Shown piece after piece: positions 1 through 9,330 of a stretch of DNA of 34,538 bases (within the stretch, counting starts at the first letter, position 1; every line of letters begins with the position of its first letter). A program made the position numbers and the translations under genes. Source of the stretch: Planctomycetota bacterium. GTDB taxonomy: Bacteria > Planctomycetota > Phycisphaerae > Phycisphaerales > SM1A02. Below the pieces are notes generated by a model. The model was not told the origin of the DNA. It did no database searches and was given only the letters and a program-made list of their open reading frames with translations. The stretch is taken from contig QWPW01000023.1 of assembly GCA_003671025.1 (NCBI GenBank), forward strand, positions 1-34,538, written 5' to 3'.

Positions 1-198
1 ATAAGTCTTGTAGTTCATCGTGTAGTCCATTTCAAAACACCACCATCACAACCGACACGCGCCCCAGTTCACCATCAAGAATGCGCGATCCGCAGACAGG
101 ACAACCGAAAGTGCCTCTCCCGTCGCCAGCCCAGTGATGATGCCGACGGAGCCGTCGGTGCGGCCGACCTTGGCTTGCTGCTTAGCGCATGGGGCTGA
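1..198 (+). CDS. 3' end of a protein with a C-terminal dockerin/EF-hand-like repeat (partial)
   Basis: Frame 1 is open from the left edge to a TGA at 196-198. Its last residues read DADGAVGAADLGLLLSAWG, the calcium-loop-plus-helix signature (D-x-D-G-x-V-x-x-x-D-L) that also ends the two secreted proteins to the right, so the strand and frame are believable. The preceding ~45 residues look unlike a secreted domain, and frame 3 is also open up to about position 138, so a frameshift just before the repeat, or a decayed gene, is possible. The rest of the gene lies outside the window. By family, the product would be secreted and calcium-binding. It converges on the FG-GAP gene; no terminator is obvious in the 96 bp between them. 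Confidence 0.45.
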   Translation: MSLVVHRVVHFKTPPSQPTRAPVHHQECAIRRQDNRKCLSRRQPSDDADGAVGAADLGLLLSAWG

Positions 199-294
199 CG
201 ACGCCTCGCAATGCACTGCAGCAAACGGTAATGCATCGCTGGTTCGCTGAACAGCTCGCGTCCGATTCTCATCGAGACTCGGAGCGCGTGACTC

Positions 295-1815
295 TCACAA
301 TTCACACTTGCCCCAACTGTTGAGTAGTAGTGCGACATCGCTCGCGCCGACGTTGCCGTCTTCGTCGAGGTCCGCGGGCTCTCCCGCGGGCACCGCTCCC
401 CAGCGATTGAGGAGCAGCGAGAAGTCGAAGCCGTTGATGAGTCCGTCGCGGTTGATGTCGGCGATGCAGAGTTCGCATGTGTTAGGAATGCCGTCGTCGT
501 CGTCGTCGGGCTGGCACGCATCGGGCACGCTGTTGAGGTCGCAATCGGCGGCTCCTCGTGCAAGTTCGACGGCGTCGGGAATGCCATCACCGTTGCAATC
601 CTGCGAGAAATCAGCGCCTGCGACCACGCCGCGGGGAGCGCTCGTGCCCGGTGCGTCGGGTGCGCCTGGGGCACCGATGGCGAGTTGACCATCGCGCAGC
701 GCGACGCACGCGCCGAGGAGATCTTGTGGGTGTCGATCTATTAGTACGGCGTCGACGACGACGTTCCAAACTAACTTAGTGCGAATGTAATAGCTCACGA
801 GGCCAGAGAGTGGAGCTAAGTCGGAGCCCGCGCCGGGTGCGCCGATGGCGAGTCGATCGCCGTCGAGTGCGACGTCCCAACCGAAGTTTCCACCCATGAT
901 TGGTTCGAGCGGCTCGATCACAACTCTTGCTTGCCACAGGTTGTCGGAGAGTTCATAGAGCTCAACGCGTCCGCTGGTCTCTGCGCCTGAGTTCGCGCCG
1001 TAGACGCCAATGGCGAGACGCGTGCCGTCGATGGAGAGCGATTGACCGAAGTACTCGCGCGCGACGGCCTGCGTGGGCCGCAGTGTTTGCTTGAGAATCC
1101 ATGCGCTCGCGACGTATCGATAGAGGTACACCGCTCCACCATCGATGATCACGGCATCGTCATAGGGATCGCCCACGGCGAGCCAGTCACCGGCGAGCGC
1201 CACGGATTCGCCAAAGCGATTGCTGGCGCCGGGGGTGGGAATTGCGATGGTCAACGCATGGGTCCACGCTGAATTCGCCTGCGTGAAGATGCTCACCGAG
1301 CCACCGCCGCTGTGCAGTGGTGCGCCTATGACAAGCGTGTCCTGCTCCAGCGCGAGCGCTGAACCAAAGCGCGCACCCGCGCTGGTCACGGGCGGAAGCA
1401 GTCGCTGTGCATGCGCCCAGTTCGTTTGGTTGTTACGAAACATCCACACCGCGCCGCTGTCGACTCCCATGGCATCGTGACGAGTCGCGCCCGCAGCAAA
1501 CCAAGTGTTGTCGCCTGCGACCGCCTCACCTAATTGATCACCGGGTTGAAGTCCAACTGCAGTGGGTCGTTGGATGAACTCCCAACCTTCGCTGGTGAGA
1601 TTGAAGATGTCGACGGCGCCCGCGTTGGAGCCTTGCGCATCCGCGCCGCGCACGCCGACGCAGAGTGTGGACGCGTTGGCAAACGCGACATCGCTTCCGT
1701 ACGCGTCATAGTTTGCAGCGTCGGGTGAGACGATGCTCCCCACCACCGAAAAATCGTCGGCAACAGCGAGCGACACGCTCGTCAACGCAGTGAGGATGGA
1801 GATTGCACGAATCAT
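295..1815 (-). CDS. Secreted FG-GAP-repeat protein with C-terminal EF-hand/dockerin-like repeats
   Basis: About 506 aa. I chose the ATG at 1815, not the upstream frame start at 1860, because GGAG lies 6 nt before it and it opens directly into a signal peptide (MIRAISILTALTSVSLAVADD). Residues ~30-410 carry repeated FG-GAP-like blades, e.g. ALDGDRLAIGAPG, SIDGTRLAIGVYG and ALAGDWLAVGDP, alternating with GAVYLY-type strands; this family folds as an extracellular beta-propeller. Then come thrombospondin-3-like Asp/Cys segments (DCNGDGIPD, DCDLNSVPDACQPDDDDDG) and two EF-hand-like repeats (DINRDGLINGFDFSLLLNRWG, DLDEDGNVGASDVALLLNSWG). It lies 35 bp downstream of the beta-helix gene on the same strand, probably co-transcribed. 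The ligand is unknown; export is well supported. Confidence 0.85.
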   Translation of the reverse strand: MIRAISILTALTSVSLAVADDFSVVGSIVSPDAANYDAYGSDVAFANASTLCVGVRGADAQGSNAGAVDIFNLTSEGWEFIQRPTAVGLQPGDQLGEAVAGDNTWFAAGATRHDAMGVDSGAVWMFRNNQTNWAHAQRLLPPVTSAGARFGSALALEQDTLVIGAPLHSGGGSVSIFTQANSAWTHALTIAIPTPGASNRFGESVALAGDWLAVGDPYDDAVIIDGGAVYLYRYVASAWILKQTLRPTQAVAREYFGQSLSIDGTRLAIGVYGANSGAETSGRVELYELSDNLWQARVVIEPLEPIMGGNFGWDVALDGDRLAIGAPGAGSDLAPLSGLVSYYIRTKLVWNVVVDAVLIDRHPQDLLGACVALRDGQLAIGAPGAPDAPGTSAPRGVVAGADFSQDCNGDGIPDAVELARGAADCDLNSVPDACQPDDDDDGIPNTCELCIADINRDGLINGFDFSLLLNRWGAVPAGEPADLDEDGNVGASDVALLLNSWGKCEL

Positions 1816-1850
1816 CTCGAGCTCCGTTGTGTGCTTGGAGATATGCGCGC

Positions 1851-4316
1851 TTAGAGACAAGTGCCCCAGCCATCCAACACAAGAACGAGGTCTGCGCTGT
1901 TCACTTCGCCGTCACCGTTGAGATCGGCTTCGCCAGGATTCGAATCGCCCCACGCGATGAAGATCTCGAGCAAGTCATCGACGTTGACCGCGCCGTTGTG
2001 ATCGACATCGCCTTGACACTGACAGTTGTCGGGAATGCCGTCGCTGTCGGTGTCCGTCGCAGTGCCGAGGCGAATCTCGCACGCATCGGGAACGCCGTCG
2101 CCATCGCAATCCACGCTAAGGTCTCCCCCGCTGCAACTGTCTGGCACTCCGTTGAGGTCGCAGTCGCGCACTGTGCCAAGCGCGATGTCGATCGCATCGT
2201 GCACTTGGTTCTCATTGCAGTCGATGAGCGCGGGATCGGGGATGGGGAGCGCGTACGCCCACCATTCGTTGTCGTCGTCGTCCATACCGTTGTCGCCGAG
2301 AAGATTGATGAGCGCAGTCGGCTTCACTGCAGCCTTGGTGGTGAGCTGCATAATCAGCACGCGAAGGTCAGCGCCCGCGAGACTGGCCTCGGTGCCGGGT
2401 AGCACCGAGATCGCACCGTTGTTGGTAGACACACTCGCGTCCGTCGCCGCGTTGAAACTCGCAAACGGAAAGTCCTGCGTGATGATCAGATCGACGTTGT
2501 TGCGGCACTCTTCGCCGATTGTGAAGAAACTGTCGTAGAGCAGCGATGCGTCGCTCGCTTCGTTTGTGTCGCAAGGAATGTCCTCAACGGTGTTGCCGCC
2601 GGTGGCGCTTTGATAGAAGCCGGAGGCGCTGGAGATCAGCAATGGGTATTCGGCGTTGCCATAAATGCTCGTGACGCTGGCGTTGGCTGCCAACTTGCCG
2701 CTGAACGTCGCGTACACGCGCCATGTCACGGCCGTCGTGGGCAGACCCGAGATCATGTCCGTGATGGGACGGATCTCGGTGACGAGGCCGGCGAAATTCA
2801 TCTGCGCCTGGCAGATGTCGTCGGGCATGCCATCGTTGTTGATGTCGTTATTGACGAGGTCTTCGTCGTCGATGGGGTTGCCGTTGCAGTCGATGGCTGC
2901 TAGTGGGCAGGTGTTGGGAAAGCCGTCTCCGTCATCGTCGGCGCAGAGCGAGGTGTAGCAGTTGGGTTCGGTGACGAGGACTTGGCCTGCGATCGCATTG
3001 GGTTCGTTGATGCAGAAGGCGCAGGCGCCGATGCGGAGGAGTGAGGCAGAACCTTCGAGCCACAGCGCGCCGCCGTCTACCGCTGAGTTGAGGGAGAACG
3101 TGGAGTCGGTGATGGTGCGCTGCATGTTGGCGGCGTTTTGCCGCGACCAGATTGCACCGCCGTTACCTCCAACCGCGTTGCCGATGAATCGACAGTCGTC
3201 GATGAGAAGTGTGCCGATGGATCCCCACTCGTTCATGCTGATTGCACCACCAGAACCGTTCGTAGAATTTCCTGTGAAGACGCAGGTATCAAGAGAGAGC
3301 TCTCCTGAGCTGCCCATCCGAATAGCGCCGCCGTTATTGCGCGCAACGTTGTTCGTAAAGTCACATCCGACAAAGGAAGCGCTGCCGGTTTCGTTGCCCG
3401 CGATCCCGATCGCAACCGCACCACCTAGACCGTTACAGTTCGCCACATTTGCCGAAAAGTTGCAATTCAAGAACGCAAGATTCGACGCGACACCAAAAAT
3501 ACACACGCCGCCGCCCTGGTCCAATGGACCCCACCAGTCGCAGTTGTCCACGACGTTCGCAGTGAAGTCCGTGCTTGTCACGCTTGCTCGCGAATCTTGG
3601 GCGCAGATGCCACCACCGTCTTCGCCGGGCCAAAATCCATTGTTCGCCGTAAACGTGCAGTTCGAGATCGATGTCGTGTCGTTGAACAGATAGGCGCCGC
3701 TTCCCCGCTGAGAGTGATTGGTAGTGAACGAACAGCCTGAAAGGATTGGCGCGCCATTAGCAACATGCAGCCCACCGCCTGAAATGTCTGCTCGGTTCTC
3801 ATTGAACACGCAGTCGATCACGGCGGAGGAACTGTCTGACAGGCGCAACCCACCGCCAGCAGCGGGTCCGCTGAGCGCAAAGTTACTTTCGAACAGACAA
3901 TTCAAAATCGTTGGCGACGCGCCCGCCGCATACATCCCGGCTCCGATCGCTGCTCTCCCACGCTGAATCTTGAAACCGTCAATCCGAGTCGCCGCGCCTT
4001 CATTTGTGTACGCAACCACGCAGCGCCGTAAGTCTTGACCGTCAATGATCGTCGTGCTCGCCCCCGATTCCGATCGCACGGTGATCGCCTTTCCACGAAA
4101 ATCAACCACCGCCGCCGTCCCCGTTGCCGTGTACGTCCCCGGCTTCACTAGGACGATGTCGCCGTCCACCGCAGCATTGATCGCCGCCTGAATCGTCGAG
4201 TAATCCGCGGGTCCGTTGTCGTCGACAGTAATCGTCGCGCTCCACGCCGACGGCGCGACGGACAACGACAACATCACGGCAACAGCAGCACGTCGAAAAA
4301 ACGCATGGGAAGCCAT
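1851..4316 (-). CDS. Secreted right-handed beta-helix protein with C-terminal EF-hand/dockerin-like repeats
   Basis: About 821 aa from the ATG at 4316, which is preceded by AGGAG with 7 nt spacing and begins a signal peptide ending ...SVAPSAWSA. Residues ~27-440 resemble the pectate-lyase/polymorphic-outer-membrane-protein parallel beta-helix: the opener ITVDDNGPADYSTIQAAINAA, then many repeats with NC-F-N (NCTFTANN, DCRFIGNAVGGNGGAIW). No polysaccharide-lyase catalytic motif is visible, so an enzymatic role is not claimed. A less repetitive segment (~520-720) may be another beta domain. The C-terminus has TSP3-like calcium segments (DCDGDGVPDACE, DTDSDGIPDNCQ) and two EF-hand-like repeats ending DGWGTCL. 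It is the first gene of a likely two-gene unit with the FG-GAP gene. Probably cell-surface or extracellular. Confidence 0.85.
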   Translation of the reverse strand: MASHAFFRRAAVAVMLSLSVAPSAWSATITVDDNGPADYSTIQAAINAAVDGDIVLVKPGTYTATGTAAVVDFRGKAITVRSESGASTTIIDGQDLRRCVVAYTNEGAATRIDGFKIQRGRAAIGAGMYAAGASPTILNCLFESNFALSGPAAGGGLRLSDSSSAVIDCVFNENRADISGGGLHVANGAPILSGCSFTTNHSQRGSGAYLFNDTTSISNCTFTANNGFWPGEDGGGICAQDSRASVTSTDFTANVVDNCDWWGPLDQGGGVCIFGVASNLAFLNCNFSANVANCNGLGGAVAIGIAGNETGSASFVGCDFTNNVARNNGGAIRMGSSGELSLDTCVFTGNSTNGSGGAISMNEWGSIGTLLIDDCRFIGNAVGGNGGAIWSRQNAANMQRTITDSTFSLNSAVDGGALWLEGSASLLRIGACAFCINEPNAIAGQVLVTEPNCYTSLCADDDGDGFPNTCPLAAIDCNGNPIDDEDLVNNDINNDGMPDDICQAQMNFAGLVTEIRPITDMISGLPTTAVTWRVYATFSGKLAANASVTSIYGNAEYPLLISSASGFYQSATGGNTVEDIPCDTNEASDASLLYDSFFTIGEECRNNVDLIITQDFPFASFNAATDASVSTNNGAISVLPGTEASLAGADLRVLIMQLTTKAAVKPTALINLLGDNGMDDDDNEWWAYALPIPDPALIDCNENQVHDAIDIALGTVRDCDLNGVPDSCSGGDLSVDCDGDGVPDACEIRLGTATDTDSDGIPDNCQCQGDVDHNGAVNVDDLLEIFIAWGDSNPGEADLNGDGEVNSADLVLVLDGWGTCL

Positions 4317-4510
4317 CTCAAACTCCTGCGCGAAGCGCGGAAAGCAGCGGAAACACTCAATCACCCGATTGTCGAAACTGAACTCAAACGCGGGGACTCT
4401 TAGGGAGCACCGAAAGTGACTGTCACATCGCCATGCGCGAACCCGCCGCCGTGCCGTAAAGAATCAACAAAACACTTTGTAGATTTACCCTCGGCAGGTA
4501 CCGTGCGTGG

Positions 4511-5098
4511 ATGCCAGACGAAGCTCTCACCGCCCTGCTCAACCGATCGCTCGCGGGCGATGCTGTTGCTGCAGATCGTGCGTGGGCCGCGGTTTACGAT
4601 GAGATCCGCTCCATTGCGGGCGTGGCGCTCTCGCGTGAAGGAACCACCGAACTTCCCTCATACGACATTCATCCCACCGTGCTGGTAAATGAAATTTTTC
4701 TTCGCATCGGTCGCAGCCCGCCGCTTGCGTGGGACAGTCGACGCCACTTTTTCGGCGCGGTGCACCAAGCGTGCGATCAAGTGCTCATCGATCACGCGCG
4801 CGCGCGCAACACCCACAAGCGCGGCAATGGTCGCGCGCCCGTGCCGCTGACTTTCGTCGCCCACGATCTCTCCAAAAATGACACCGCGCGCAATGCCCTT
4901 GAATTTGGCCTTCCCGTCGCGCTTGAGCGTCTGGCACACGACTATCCCAGAGCCGCCGAAGCAGCGCGCATGCGTTACATGGAAGGCAGCAGCAGCGCCT
5001 CCATCGCCGCGATCATGTCCGTGAGCGAATCGACCGTCGAGAAAGACATGGCCTTTGCGCGCGCGTGGCTCAAACGCGAACTCGACCGCGATCTGTAA
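4511..5098 (+). CDS. ECF-type RNA polymerase sigma factor, TIGR02999-like
   Basis: 195 aa. It matches the planctomycete/acidobacterial ECF group by the region-2 signature LVNEIFLRIG...WDSRRHFFGAVHQACDQVLIDHAR and the following basic THKRGNG segment. Region 4 at the C-terminus has a helix-turn-helix (SSASIAAIMSVSESTVEKDMAFARAWLKREL). In this group the sigma factor is usually encoded next to a protein kinase instead of a classical anti-sigma factor, as here, where the kinase starts 96 bp downstream. That suggests kinase-dependent control of the sigma factor, by inference. It is divergent from the beta-helix gene; the 194-bp gap holds no promoter that I could call confidently. Confidence 0.9.
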   Translation: MPDEALTALLNRSLAGDAVAADRAWAAVYDEIRSIAGVALSREGTTELPSYDIHPTVLVNEIFLRIGRSPPLAWDSRRHFFGAVHQACDQVLIDHARARNTHKRGNGRAPVPLTFVAHDLSKNDTARNALEFGLPVALERLAHDYPRAAEAARMRYMEGSSSASIAAIMSVSESTVEKDMAFARAWLKRELDRDL

Positions 5099-5194
5099 AC
5101 TCGCCATCGCGCTCCCTTACATGAATCTATGAAATAGTAGAACTTCGCGTGAGAGGTATGGAGGCTTTCGTCCTACATCACGCATGACTCAACG

Positions 5195-8100
5195 ATGACG
5201 GTCAATAGTCCGCAACCTCTTGGGTCGATGAGCGAACGCGTGCAAGAGGCGTTCGCGCAGGCAGTCGAATTGGATGGACTGCCGCGCAGTGCGTTTCTCA
5301 CTCGACTGCGCGAAGAGGACGCGGCGTTGGCGAAGGAAGTCGAATCGCTTGTGCGCTTCCATGGCGCTGGCAATGGCGAGGGGCGCGACCGCGCACTCGA
5401 CCAGGTGCTCGATCAACTGCTCGACGGCGGGCACACACACCTCGGTTTGGAGCGCGATCGGCATCCCACCCTCTCACTTCCGCCCTCACTCTTGGGCGAA
5501 GTGGTCGGAGGCTGCAAGCTCGAGCGCATCATCGGCGCAGGCGGAATGAGCGCCGTGTATTCGGCGTGGCAAGGATTTCCCCCCCGACGCGTCGCGGTCA
5601 AGATTGTGCGTCGTGAACGTCTCAGCGCTGCAGCGCGACGACGGCTGCGCGTTGAAGCCGAAGCGTTGGCGCGGCTCGAGCATCCCAACATCGCGCGCGT
5701 GTACGCGGCGGGGTCGCAGCTGATCGGCTCGCGCGAATCCGATCCCGATTCGCCGTACATCGTGATGGAACTGGTTGAAGGCGCGATGACCATCACGCGC
5801 TGGGCCGACGAAAAACAACTCAACGCCAGGGCACGCATCGCGCTGATGTCCACGATTTGCGATGCCGTTGAACATGCGCATCGCGCTGGTGTCATTCATC
5901 GCGACATCAAACCGGGCAATGTGATCGTTGGAATCGACGGCACGCCCAAGGTGATCGACTTCGGTATCGCTTCGGTGGCGGACTCCACCGTCACCGCGGC
6001 CACCGAAGGACCGATGGGCACGCTCGCATATATGAGCCCTGAACAAGCGCGCGGAAGCACGATCGACACGCGCAGCGATGTGTGGGGTCTCGGCGCACTG
6101 CTCTACGACTTGCTCGCGGATCGACCTCCGTTTGACATGCGCGACCGTTCGCTCGCGCAACATCTCGATCGACTGTTGCATGATCCGCCCACGCATATCA
6201 CTCACGCAGCGAGTGAGGCTCGGGGCGCATCGTTCGTCATCACACTTCCAGCTGCCACCGATGCGGTGTTGCGCAAAGCGCTCGCGACCGATCCCGATCG
6301 ACGCTATCGCGGCGCTGGCGAACTCGGAGACGAACTGCGTCGACTCATTCGCGGCGAAACGTTGTTGGCGCGGCCCGATTCCGAGTGGGACTCATTGGCG
6401 CGTGTCACTCGTCGCCATCGCCGATCGCTGATTGCGGCGACGGGCATTGCACTGACTGTCGTGTGCGCGCTCGTGGTCTCGCTGATCTTGCTCAATAGTG
6501 AACGCACCGCGTTGGCGCACGCCAATTGGAGCGCGTATCTCGCGTCCATCAGCGCCGCCAGTGGAATGCTCGACCGCGGCGATGCCAGTGCCGCGCACAA
6601 AAATCTCTCCGCCGCGCCCGAGTTTCATCGCGATTGGGAATGGAACTTTCTCGAGCAGCGATGTGATCAAACTTCGTGGCAATTGCAATTGCCGCGCAGT
6701 CAACAGGTGTATGGATTGGACTACGCCGCGGATGGGCGCACGCTTTTCGTCGCAGCGAGCGGTCACGCGTTGGCACTCGACGCGCAAACGCATCAAGAAC
6801 GTTGGCGGGTGAAGAGCGGCTCGACCGACCCGTGGTGGCGCGTGCGCGCGGTTGCCGATCGGGGCGCGGTGTTCCTGCGACTCGTCATCGGACTTGAACG
6901 CGTCGATGGCAATGGTGCGGTGCTCGCATGGGTCGAGGACCCCAACATCAATGACATGGACGTCAACGCTGCAGGTGATCGTCTGTTCACCAACTCCCCC
7001 AGCGGCGCAGTTGAACGCGATGTGAACACACTCGCACTACTGCGAACGATCGTGGCCGTGCCTGCGCTCACTGCATTTCCGCGCGAGATGTGTGTTGCGC
7101 CTGATGGGTCACGCATCGTCACTGGCGATATGGGCGGGTCTGTCACTTTGTTTGACAGTGAGAACGGCGTGGTCGCGTGGTCATGGAAAACCCCAGGGAT
7201 TCCCGTGGAAATTCGCGGTGTTGCGTTCTCCAGTGACGGCACGCGCGTCGTCGCGTGCGGCGGACCGCATCTCGTGGTCTTCGATGCCGCAACTGGCGCG
7301 GTGCTTTGGCATCTCGCGCAGAGTGGTCACTTGTATTGCTCGCCGAGTTTCACCGTCGATGCGAATGAAGTGCTCGTTGCCACATGGAGCGAGACCGTGG
7401 AACGCTACGACGCGAGCAACGGCGCGCTTATCGCCAGCATCAGCGGAGCCCATAGTCAAGTGTGGACCGTAGTTCCTTCGCCTGACGGAACCTCGATCGC
7501 CGCGGGTTGCTTTGGTGCGCGCGTGCAAGTGTTCGCGTCGAACGCATCGACGGACATTCCTGCGCTTGTGCTCGACGGCTCTGCGATAGTCAGCGTGGCC
7601 ACGAGCGCGCAGAAATCGAGCGCATCCTTGTATGCCGCGACGGCCAACGGCGCGCTCTTCGCAATTGATCGCGCGACACTCGCGGTGCAACGCATCAGTG
7701 TTGATCTACATGTGAACGATGTCGCCGTCGCTGCAGATGACACCGTGGCAGTAGCGCACGATGGTGGCGTGGTGTGGCTCACTGGTGATGGCTCAGTCTC
7801 GCGCAGCGCCACGACGTCCGCGCGCGTGCATCGCGTTGGATTCGTCAGTCAAGACAAACTCACGGCCGCAATTTGCGCGGATGGATGCGAAGTGTTCTTC
7901 GACAGTGCCAGCACGAAGGAGAAGTGGATGGTGGGTGATCGCAAGAAAGGTTGCTCAATCGCGTGCGACACGCAGGATTCAAACGTCGTCTATATCCCTG
8001 GTGGACATGGTGGCGTGTCGGTGTTGCTCAACTCCACGAGTGGCTTGCAGGCGCATCCGAAGCACATGTCACCCGAGTTCCCCATCACCGCGGCACTCTC

Positions 8101-8422
8101 GCCTGACCGAAAAACCCTTGCAATTGGCTGCGTGATGAGCGAAGGCGAAGTGAGCCTGCTCGACGCGCGCACGTTCAAACCACGCGCGAATCTGCCCAAT
8201 CACCGAGGAAATGTGCATGCGGTGGCGTGGAGCAACGATGGCCAACGAATCGCCAGCGCTGCGGGCGACGACACGGTGCGCATTTGGCATGTCGCGCGTG
8301 AGTGCGAGATTCTCACCGCGTGGCGTGGGCCGTGTACTGATCTCGCGTTTGATGCGAACGACGCGCTGTGGCTCGCGTGTGCGGATGGTCGACTGCGCGT
8401 CTTGCGTGCCAACGATCGTTGA
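5195..8422 (+). CDS. Membrane-anchored Ser/Thr protein kinase with C-terminal WD40/PQQ-like propeller
   Basis: 1075 aa. Residues 1-100 carry the helical N-terminus usual for kinases paired with these sigma factors. The Hanks-type kinase spans ~105-395: glycine loop GAGGMSAVY (114-122), ATP lysine K136 in VAVKIV, catalytic HRDIKPGN (235-242), DFG (255-257) and a substituted APE motif, SPE (281-283). All key residues are present, so it should be active. One membrane span lies at ~411-433. The ~620 residues beyond it hold irregular WD40/quinoprotein-like blades, the last being a canonical WD40 (GNVHAVAWSNDGQRIASAAGDDTVRIWHV). This topology puts the kinase in the cytoplasm and the propeller outside, consistent with a sensor that signals to the upstream sigma factor. 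The ATG at 5195 has no clear ribosome site; ATG 5228 is an alternative. Confidence 0.92.
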   Translation: MTVNSPQPLGSMSERVQEAFAQAVELDGLPRSAFLTRLREEDAALAKEVESLVRFHGAGNGEGRDRALDQVLDQLLDGGHTHLGLERDRHPTLSLPPSLLGEVVGGCKLERIIGAGGMSAVYSAWQGFPPRRVAVKIVRRERLSAAARRRLRVEAEALARLEHPNIARVYAAGSQLIGSRESDPDSPYIVMELVEGAMTITRWADEKQLNARARIALMSTICDAVEHAHRAGVIHRDIKPGNVIVGIDGTPKVIDFGIASVADSTVTAATEGPMGTLAYMSPEQARGSTIDTRSDVWGLGALLYDLLADRPPFDMRDRSLAQHLDRLLHDPPTHITHAASEARGASFVITLPAATDAVLRKALATDPDRRYRGAGELGDELRRLIRGETLLARPDSEWDSLARVTRRHRRSLIAATGIALTVVCALVVSLILLNSERTALAHANWSAYLASISAASGMLDRGDASAAHKNLSAAPEFHRDWEWNFLEQRCDQTSWQLQLPRSQQVYGLDYAADGRTLFVAASGHALALDAQTHQERWRVKSGSTDPWWRVRAVADRGAVFLRLVIGLERVDGNGAVLAWVEDPNINDMDVNAAGDRLFTNSPSGAVERDVNTLALLRTIVAVPALTAFPREMCVAPDGSRIVTGDMGGSVTLFDSENGVVAWSWKTPGIPVEIRGVAFSSDGTRVVACGGPHLVVFDAATGAVLWHLAQSGHLYCSPSFTVDANEVLVATWSETVERYDASNGALIASISGAHSQVWTVVPSPDGTSIAAGCFGARVQVFASNASTDIPALVLDGSAIVSVATSAQKSSASLYAATANGALFAIDRATLAVQRISVDLHVNDVAVAADDTVAVAHDGGVVWLTGDGSVSRSATTSARVHRVGFVSQDKLTAAICADGCEVFFDSASTKEKWMVGDRKKGCSIACDTQDSNVVYIPGGHGGVSVLLNSTSGLQAHPKHMSPEFPITAALSPDRKTLAIGCVMSEGEVSLLDARTFKPRANLPNHRGNVHAVAWSNDGQRIASAAGDDTVRIWHVARECEILTAWRGPCTDLAFDANDALWLACADGRLRVLRANDR

Positions 8423-8427
8423 GACGA

Positions 8428-9252
8428 TCACTCCGCGCGGTACGTCGCCACCAACGCCAACGCTGCCGCGACAGGATCGGAATTCGCCTCGATCGCGCGC
8501 GACATCGTGCGCACAATCGCGCTGCCGATGATGGCGCCATCAGCGTGCTCGCCGACTGCCGCGATGTGTTGCGCGGTGGAGATGCCAAATCCTGCCGCGA
8601 TTGGCGCGTCGGTGATGCGTCGCAGTGCTTGCACGCGCTCCGCGATTTCTGGTGCGTCGCTGCGTTCGCCTGTGACCCCCGCGCGTGCGAGCAGATAGAT
8701 GAAGCCTGTCGAGATTCGTGCGACTGTTTCTAAGCGTGATGCGGGAGTGGTCGGCGCGACGAGCGCGCAATACGCCGCACCAGCATTGTGTGCTTGTTGT
8801 GACAACTGCTCGGCGTCGAACGGATCCGCATCAGGAATGATGAAGCCCGCGAAGCCCGCGTCGACGGCTCGCGCGATGAACGCATCGCGTCCCATGCGAT
8901 TCACGATTGAGATCGACACCATCGCCAACAGCGGCAAAACACTGCCATCACGCGATTTCGCCTGCGCGCGCTTGACCATGTCAAACACCGAGTCCGGCGT
9001 GACGCCCGCGACCAACGCGCTGTGCATCGACTCGGCGATGACCGGTCCATCGGAGATGGGATCGCTGAAGGGAAATCCAACTTCGACGAGATCAGCGCCA
9101 GCATCGGCCAGTCCTTGCAACAAGCGTTCGCTCGCGGCAAGTGAGGGATAGCCCGCGGTAATGAAGGGCAGAATGGCGCAGCGCTTCTGTGCCTTCGAGA
9201 GTGCGAACGCATTGCGAATTGAAGACGCGCCTTGATTGTGCTGCTCACGCAT
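8428..9252 (-). CDS. trpA: Tryptophan synthase alpha chain
   Basis: 274 aa, normal for TrpA. It cleaves indole-3-glycerol phosphate to indole and glyceraldehyde-3-phosphate and passes indole to TrpB. The sequence shows FITAGYPS, the active-site segment DLVEVGFPFSDPISDGPVI with the catalytic Glu and Asp, a downstream phosphate-loop region (FIYLLARAGVTGERSD), and GFGISTAQHI. No trpB or other trp gene is in the window, so trpA stands apart or the rest of the pathway lies elsewhere. Its stop codon is only 5 bp from the stop of the convergent kinase gene. The start at 9252 has no strong Shine-Dalgarno. Confidence 0.95.
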   Translation of the reverse strand: MREQHNQGASSIRNAFALSKAQKRCAILPFITAGYPSLAASERLLQGLADAGADLVEVGFPFSDPISDGPVIAESMHSALVAGVTPDSVFDMVKRAQAKSRDGSVLPLLAMVSISIVNRMGRDAFIARAVDAGFAGFIIPDADPFDAEQLSQQAHNAGAAYCALVAPTTPASRLETVARISTGFIYLLARAGVTGERSDAPEIAERVQALRRITDAPIAAGFGISTAQHIAAVGEHADGAIIGSAIVRTMSRAIEANSDPVAAALALVATYRAE

Positions 9253-9330
9253 CGAGGCAAGATACGAGATTCGTTCCCCATTGATGTTGAAGACGAATCG
9301 TTGTTACGCGTCAGCGTCTTGCAACGCGTC

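Noticed and set aside
75-692. Minus-strand open frame at 75-692
   Set aside because: It overlaps the 3' part of the FG-GAP gene in another frame, and its Ser/Thr/Arg-rich translation resembles a shadow.
1851-4316. Active pectate lyase
   Set aside because: Only the beta-helix repeat pattern is visible; no lyase catalytic residues could be recognised.
8410-8421. Palindrome CAACGATCGTTG at the kinase stop codon
   Set aside because: It lies inside the coding end, is short and has no U-tract; probably chance in this GATC-rich DNA.
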